Made by a program: the position numbers and the translations under genes | Source: Orientallactaga sibirica | Lineage: Eukaryota > Chordata > Mammalia > Rodentia > Dipodidae | Assembly (NCBI GenBank): GCA_036365145.1 | Contig: JAEOAD010000031.1 | Span: 9,830,001 to 9,894,000 of the forward strand | Direction of reading: 5' to 3' | DNA length: 64,000 bases | Shown: positions 59,247 to 64,000 of the stretch, piece by piece | Layout: every line of letters begins with the position of its first letter | Position numbering within the stretch: position 1 is the stretch's first letter | Notes under the pieces: generated by a model | The model's input: the letters and a program-made list of their open reading frames with translations, nothing else | Databases searched by the model: none | What the model was told of the DNA's origin: nothing

Positions 59247-60749
59247 GGGACTGAAATCTTTAATCAGAATAAACCCACCTTTCAGTAGCAAAATTCTATC
59301 TGTCTAATGGGGAAATTATGCAAGCCATCTAGGTAATTTTATTTTTTCTAGTATTAAAATAATTTTTAAAAATTAAATAAACCTGAAATTAAATTTAATT
59401 AACATCTTTTATTTAACCCAGTAGAATTTTATCATTACCCTTCTAATATGTATTAAATACACAAAATAATTAGTGAGATTCTTTCAATTTTTTGTACTCA
59501 GACCTCAGGAATCTGGTGTGTGTTTCACAGTTCAGTACACCTCAACATAGTTTAACCATTTTTAATTGCCCAAAAGAGACATGTGGCTCTTGACTACTAT
59601 AGTGAGACACGAGCTCCTCCTCTGAGTCTCTAACTGCAACCTTTCATCATGTTTAAAAATAACTTCATCATTCTCCAATGAGATGTAGCTGACACTGAAA
59701 AAATATTCCACTGCCTTATTTCTCATGAACCAATCCAATTTCAAAATACTACATTTCTTTGTAAAATGTAATTTTTCCTTCACATTTTGTACTCTTCTGT
59801 CTGAAGTATGAGAAAGTGGGCTCACATAATGGGTATAAATGAAAAGAAAATCAGCAAATCTATTCCTGGGCAATTTTCAGATAACCAAGAGGAAGTGGTA
59901 TAGTGGCGGCTGAGATAACAATTTTAGACTCTGCATAAATATGAACAAATTCATCTGCATTTCCTCATCTGAGTCAAACTCTACAGACTTTTGAAGAGAT
60001 TGTGTTATATTATAATATGCTAGAAATAAAAAATAATACATCTTTGCTATAATGATACATAATATATACAGCATAATAACATAGTATTTGGATTGAGTTT
60101 GAGAAAATTTACTCCACACAGAAACAACAGTCACTTGGGAGAAGAATGTAATTGCATCAGGGAAATTGCAGACAGATGCTATGCACCCACCCCCACCAAT
60201 CTATCAGCTGATCTCACTGAGCAATGTTTCAAGTATTCCTCAGATTTGCTGACTCACTTTGAGTTCACACTACTGGTCTCTTGCCCCATAGTCTCCCTAC
60301 TAGATTTAATCCTGCCAGAGTGATGTACTGATTTCAATGATTTCTTCCCAGTTTCAAGAGTTGTGAGGAAGGCTCCCAGTTTCATCAGGCCACTATTGAC
60401 CGTCTTAGAAGGAAGGCAACGACAATCTCCTTTCAGAGCCTGAGCCCTCTACCAACAGTCTATGCATCACAGTATCTGTGAGAAATACAGCCAAAATGGG
60501 ATGCAAAGGGGATTTTGCATATTCATAAAGACCCATCCAACATGTCCCCACCTCTGTTTTACATTCCAACATATACAGTATAAGGCATGTAAGACGAGAA
60601 GCTTCAATGTAAAGTGACTGACTTCACCTAGAAAACTTTGAACTCAATTCTAAATAATCCTGTGCCCAGGTCACATCTAGTATTAAGTTCTACTCTCCTC
60701 TACACTATTTGTCCATAAAAGCAATTGAATAAAAATTCCTTTTTTTTCC
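59247..60749. other. Intronic sequence, nothing recognised
   Basis: AT-rich, no coding signal; the 103- and 85-codon minus frames lack motifs. Confidence 0.4.
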
Positions 60750-60882
60750 CCTTTATTTGACACAAGATCTACTATGGAGCCTCAACTGACCTTGAACTAC
60801 TATGTAGGCTAGGCTGGCTTCCAACTCATGATCCTCCTGCAAGAAATGTTGGGATCATAGATCTGCACCAACAAACCTGACT
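60750..60882 (-). mobile_element. B1-like SINE
   Basis: TTGACACAAGATCTACTATGGAGCC...CTTGAACTACTATGTAGGCTAGGCTGGCTTCCAACTCATGATCC...AAATGTTGGGATCATAGATCTGCACC is a reversed B1. Confidence 0.75.
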
Positions 60883-62339
60883 GCAATGTAAAGTCCTTAA
60901 GGATGCAAACTGTAGGTTCCAAAGGCAGAATTTCCTCTGGATGCATACTGTCTGTTCCTTGTAGTGTTACTGGGGCTTCCCGAGTAATGTTGATGCAGGA
61001 TAGTATTACACATCAGTGAAGAAGGCCAAGGCAAAGATGAAAGGAGTGAGGGAAAGAAAATACAAATTCAAATGCAATGGACTTTTTAAAATAAGCAAAT
61101 AGGGTGATGATTCATTTTACAAACTGAAAACTGGTTCTCCTTAGGGCAGTATATTTCAAGCATCCAAAGCTTCATCTCAACCATCTCCAGGTCCTGCTCT
61201 TTAAGGCAGCTGACATCAGGACAGCACAAAAACCACCAAGTGAGAACAATGAATAAATTATGGTCCTGAGTCATAAAGACAAATAATGTAGGAGGAGAAA
61301 ATTTAAGAGTTTGAGGCCCCAAACATATGTCACCTCTTGACATTTCAGCAGAGCATTTTAAAACTGAGATAATGCCAGGAAATTTCAATAGCTACATTAC
61401 AAGCTTTGAGATGGGGAAATTTTTACACACTTGCAAGGGCTGGCATGGTACATGTTATTTGGGAGAAGTCCAGAGGTGTTTAAGGACTTAGTGAAAGTAT
61501 GCAATTGAAAAATCACCTTGCTGCTTAGTTACTCTAACACCGGAACCAAGAGCTGCTATAACATTGGTTGGTTGAAATGAATCTGTTTAGGTCTTGAACT
61601 TGAGGCTGAGTTACTGGTTAATGGTAAGAGGTAGAAGGAAGGAGCAAGGGGGAAAAAAAAGAAAATGGAATGGGGGGTGCTACTATTATTATTATTGCTG
61701 TTACTACTGCCACCGTCAAAATGCCTCCAGTGGTGGCCTTCCAGGTCTTCACTTGCATAACCTGACAAGGGTACTTTGGAGTCCCAGTTGCTTGGCAACC
61801 TGCCTTTTATGTTTAAGCCATTCAAATGTATTCACCCTTTGAATTAGGTTTATTCACAGATGACTGGGCAACAATAATGAGTCACTGACAGGTGAAAAAG
61901 CAACAGTGTAAGTGGGGAGTGAGACTGGTCTGAGAGCTGGATGGAGAATATCAGTGATATGTTTAGGTCTAACATTGGGAAACTGACAGCTGTGTATAAA
62001 GTCTGATTCCAAACAAGGCTTCTACGAGAATCAAAGGCTTTCCTGGACTCCTCTTGGCCATATCTCCTTCTACCTTCCTAGCATGCCCATGCAAATGTAT
62101 GAGACATCAGCAGCAGTGACCAGGCACAACAACCCAGAGGCATATTTCCTGCACTTTGGCAAGTGCTCCAGATGCCCTGAATGGGACAATGTGAGGAAGG
62201 AAGTTTCACCAACACCCCAGTCACCTCACCCAGAAAAGAGGAGGCTTCTCCATGCAGCCACATTATAGTCTTCCTACTTTCAGTGGTTCACTAATTTTAT
62301 CTTTGGTTACTAAATACCATTGGTGATATTTATCAAGCA
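60883..62339. other. Intronic sequence, nothing recognised
   Basis: No gene. Contains a TATTATTATTATTGC triplet run near 61684-61697. Confidence 0.4.
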
Positions 62340-62505
62340 TTTCTTTAAAATATTTTAATGGCTCTTCAGTGCAGTAAGATAAGGTTAAGACTTCTTATTG
62401 GGGCATAAAAGTCATTCATGACTGGTCTTCGCAATGGGGCTAATCACCGATGCCACAAGCTACTATTATGCCACATGCATCAACATGGTGCCGTTCCCCT
62501 TCCTT
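62340..62505 (+). mobile_element. L2 LINE relic
   Basis: GGTTAAGACTTCTTATTGGGGCATAAAAGTCATTCATGACTGGTC resembles the L2 segment AAAGTCCAAACTCCTTAGCCTGGCATTCAAGGCCCTTCATGATCTGGCC. Confidence 0.5.
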
Positions 62506-63681
62506 ACCTGCAGTTTCATTTTTCAATTACAATTACTTGTGGCCAACCAAGGTCTGAAAATATTATATGAAAGACCTCAAGAACAAACAACTCCTAAGTT
62601 TTAAATAACTTTTATTCAGTATAATACTGTCATTTTCTATGTATTATTAGTTGTTGTGAATCTCTTACAATAACAAGTTATAAGTTACACATTATCATAA
62701 CATGGATACAAAGAATAACACATAATATGTAGATGTAGGATTTGGTACTATCTACAACTTCAGATATCTACCACGTCTTTGAACATATCCTAAAGGATTT
62801 CCTTCAACTTGTCACGGACTCTTTTGCCTTCTTTTCTTGTGACCAGCTCCAACAAATTTCAACTTTGGATCTATTTGTACCCATTCCAAAGATGAGTCCA
62901 AATAGTCTCAAACCCTTACTCCTATTTGATCTAACACAGATTTCTCCCCCAGCAAAGATTGTTCTAGGCCTCCTTGGGTTGCACTGCTTGATTTTCTTAC
63001 ATATCTCTAGTTGAAAACTACCTCAAGGCAATGGTCCTTTACCACTTGGGTCCCTAGTCAGAGTGCCTGAAGCCAACACACTGTGTAAGACTCAGAAAAG
63101 TATTTGAGACCTGAAGAAAATGCACTGGCACCAAACTATGAAAGAAAACTATGAAACTACATATTTGATTGTCCAAAAATATAAAATATGATGTCAACTT
63201 CATTAATTATGAGATTTAGTATTCATAAAAATAAAAATTTTATTGCCTTTGAAAGCAATTTGCAGGTAAGATTTCTGTACTTTGCAAGAATTCCTGATCA
63301 TGAAAAGAGTGAATAAGTGACAGTCATCCATAAATTACGCTTTGCCTATAGCCAACTAATTGAAAAGCAAATATGAAATTAATTCAGATTCAACAATTAA
63401 AATGCATTTGATGGGTAATAAGGGTGTGTTTTATTGTCGTTAATACATTTGATAATGCTTCCAATTCTTGCCATGCTCAGGCCTAAAAAGATGATAAAAT
63501 GACCCCAAGTATGTATGTTTAATTCAATTTTGGGGTTTTCCTGAGAATTATGAACAAGCACAATGAGTTATATAATGCACATGCTTTATAAACAATGTGG
63601 ATTAGGAGAACAAGTTACAATGAAGAAATGTCACCATGTCTGAGAATCAGGCAGGCTGTAAAAACCTTTACAAAGTTCCAC
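62506..63681. other. Intronic sequence, nothing recognised
   Basis: AT-rich, no coding signal. A plus-strand 90-codon frame at 62742-63014 has no motif. Confidence 0.4.
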
Positions 63682-64000
63682 TGTGGGCCCCCCGGATCTG
63701 TCGGGGTCCCATGGGTCTCCACTCTTCTGTAGGAACCCTACTGCGGAGCTCAGCTATAGAGCTCCCGGACTGTGGTGATGATGGGGAGGATTGCAGAGAA
63801 GTTTGTGGGAGCAGGGGCAGGAAGTGATTGTGCCCCCGCCTGGAATCCTGGAAAAACCCTGAGACCCTTTATTGTGGATGGGCACGCAGGCTAGTATCTC
63901 CATTTAGGCCTCTGAGCATCTACGTGGGTTTGTAATTCCTGGTCCAATAGAGTGTGTGTGAACACACCTGTTTCTGACTGGAGCACCAGAATGTGTATGT
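63682..64000 (-). mobile_element. LTR of an endogenous retrovirus, running off the window
   Basis: Read in reverse, a GC-rich block ends ...CCGGGGGGCCCACA at 63682 (plus strand TGTGGGCCCC), consistent with an LTR 3' end in ACA. A poly-A signal AATAAA lies about 190 bp before it (plus TTTATT at 63868-63873). GC content jumps relative to the flanking intron. The 5' end and any target-site duplication or viral interior on that side lie beyond the window. No tRNA primer-binding site is evident after the ACA end, favouring a solo or 3' LTR. A different family from the LTR at 3943-4319. Confidence 0.55.

Noticed and set aside
61594..61842. Frame with a run of Tyr/Cys (and Asn/Ser on the other strand)
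   Set aside because: Comes from a short TAT/TTA triplet run; no gene evidence.

Overview
This window is mammalian nuclear DNA, almost certainly from a rodent. It is AT-rich and packed with interspersed repeats: B1, B4 and ID SINEs, rodent L1 3' ends, ancient MIR, L2 and MLT1 relics, and microsatellites. The most abundant SINE (GGGCTGGAGAGATGGCTTAGC...AAGCCAGATGCAC..., with TCTC-rich and AATAAATA tails) and the B1 variant ending ...CACCCTGAGACTACATAGTGAATTCCAGG resemble those I associate with jerboas (Dipodidae). That species call is inference. There are no bacterial-style genes, and nearly all long open frames are chance or repeat-derived.

Only one stretch looks protein-coding. It is a single internal exon on the minus strand at 44048-44224, with a good 3' splice site and the signature of an M14-family cytosolic carboxypeptidase (zinc-binding HPGE, then [10 protein letters not shown]). 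The closest match I recognise is AGBL1 (CCP4), a tubulin deglutamylase gene with very large introns. The rest of the window is therefore read as intron: about 19.8 kb upstream (higher coordinates) and 44 kb downstream (lower coordinates) of the exon. The donor of this exon is unusual: it is either a GC-AG donor (GCAAGTAT) or a weaker GT donor 4 nt further on.

Layout by coordinate. 1-8.9 kb: B4/B1/tRNA-SINEs and a well-preserved solo LTR (3943-4319) with a 6-bp target-site duplication. 8.9-18 kb: two MaLR-like non-autonomous LTR elements on the minus strand, each with two LTRs and a non-coding interior. 18-25 kb: mostly unique intron with a few SINEs. 25.6-27.1 kb: an L1 3' end followed by a long GGAGGGAA polypurine tract. 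27-38 kb: SINEs, solo LTRs, another L1 3' end, a roughly 0.9-kb lineage-specific repeat, and an inverted B1 pair. 38-46 kb: mostly unique, with the exon. 46-54 kb: a TA microsatellite, MLT1, a young B1 and an ancient antisense L1. 54.1-55.2 kb: a striking 57/58-bp minisatellite of about 20 copies. 55-64 kb: unique intron, a second copy of the 0.9-kb repeat, SINEs, and a minus-strand LTR running off the end.

The features most worth a second look are the minisatellite, which puts a splice-acceptor-like motif in nearly every unit on the gene's sense strand; the GC donor; the LTR with intact ends; and a SINE subfamily with a duplicated B-box segment.
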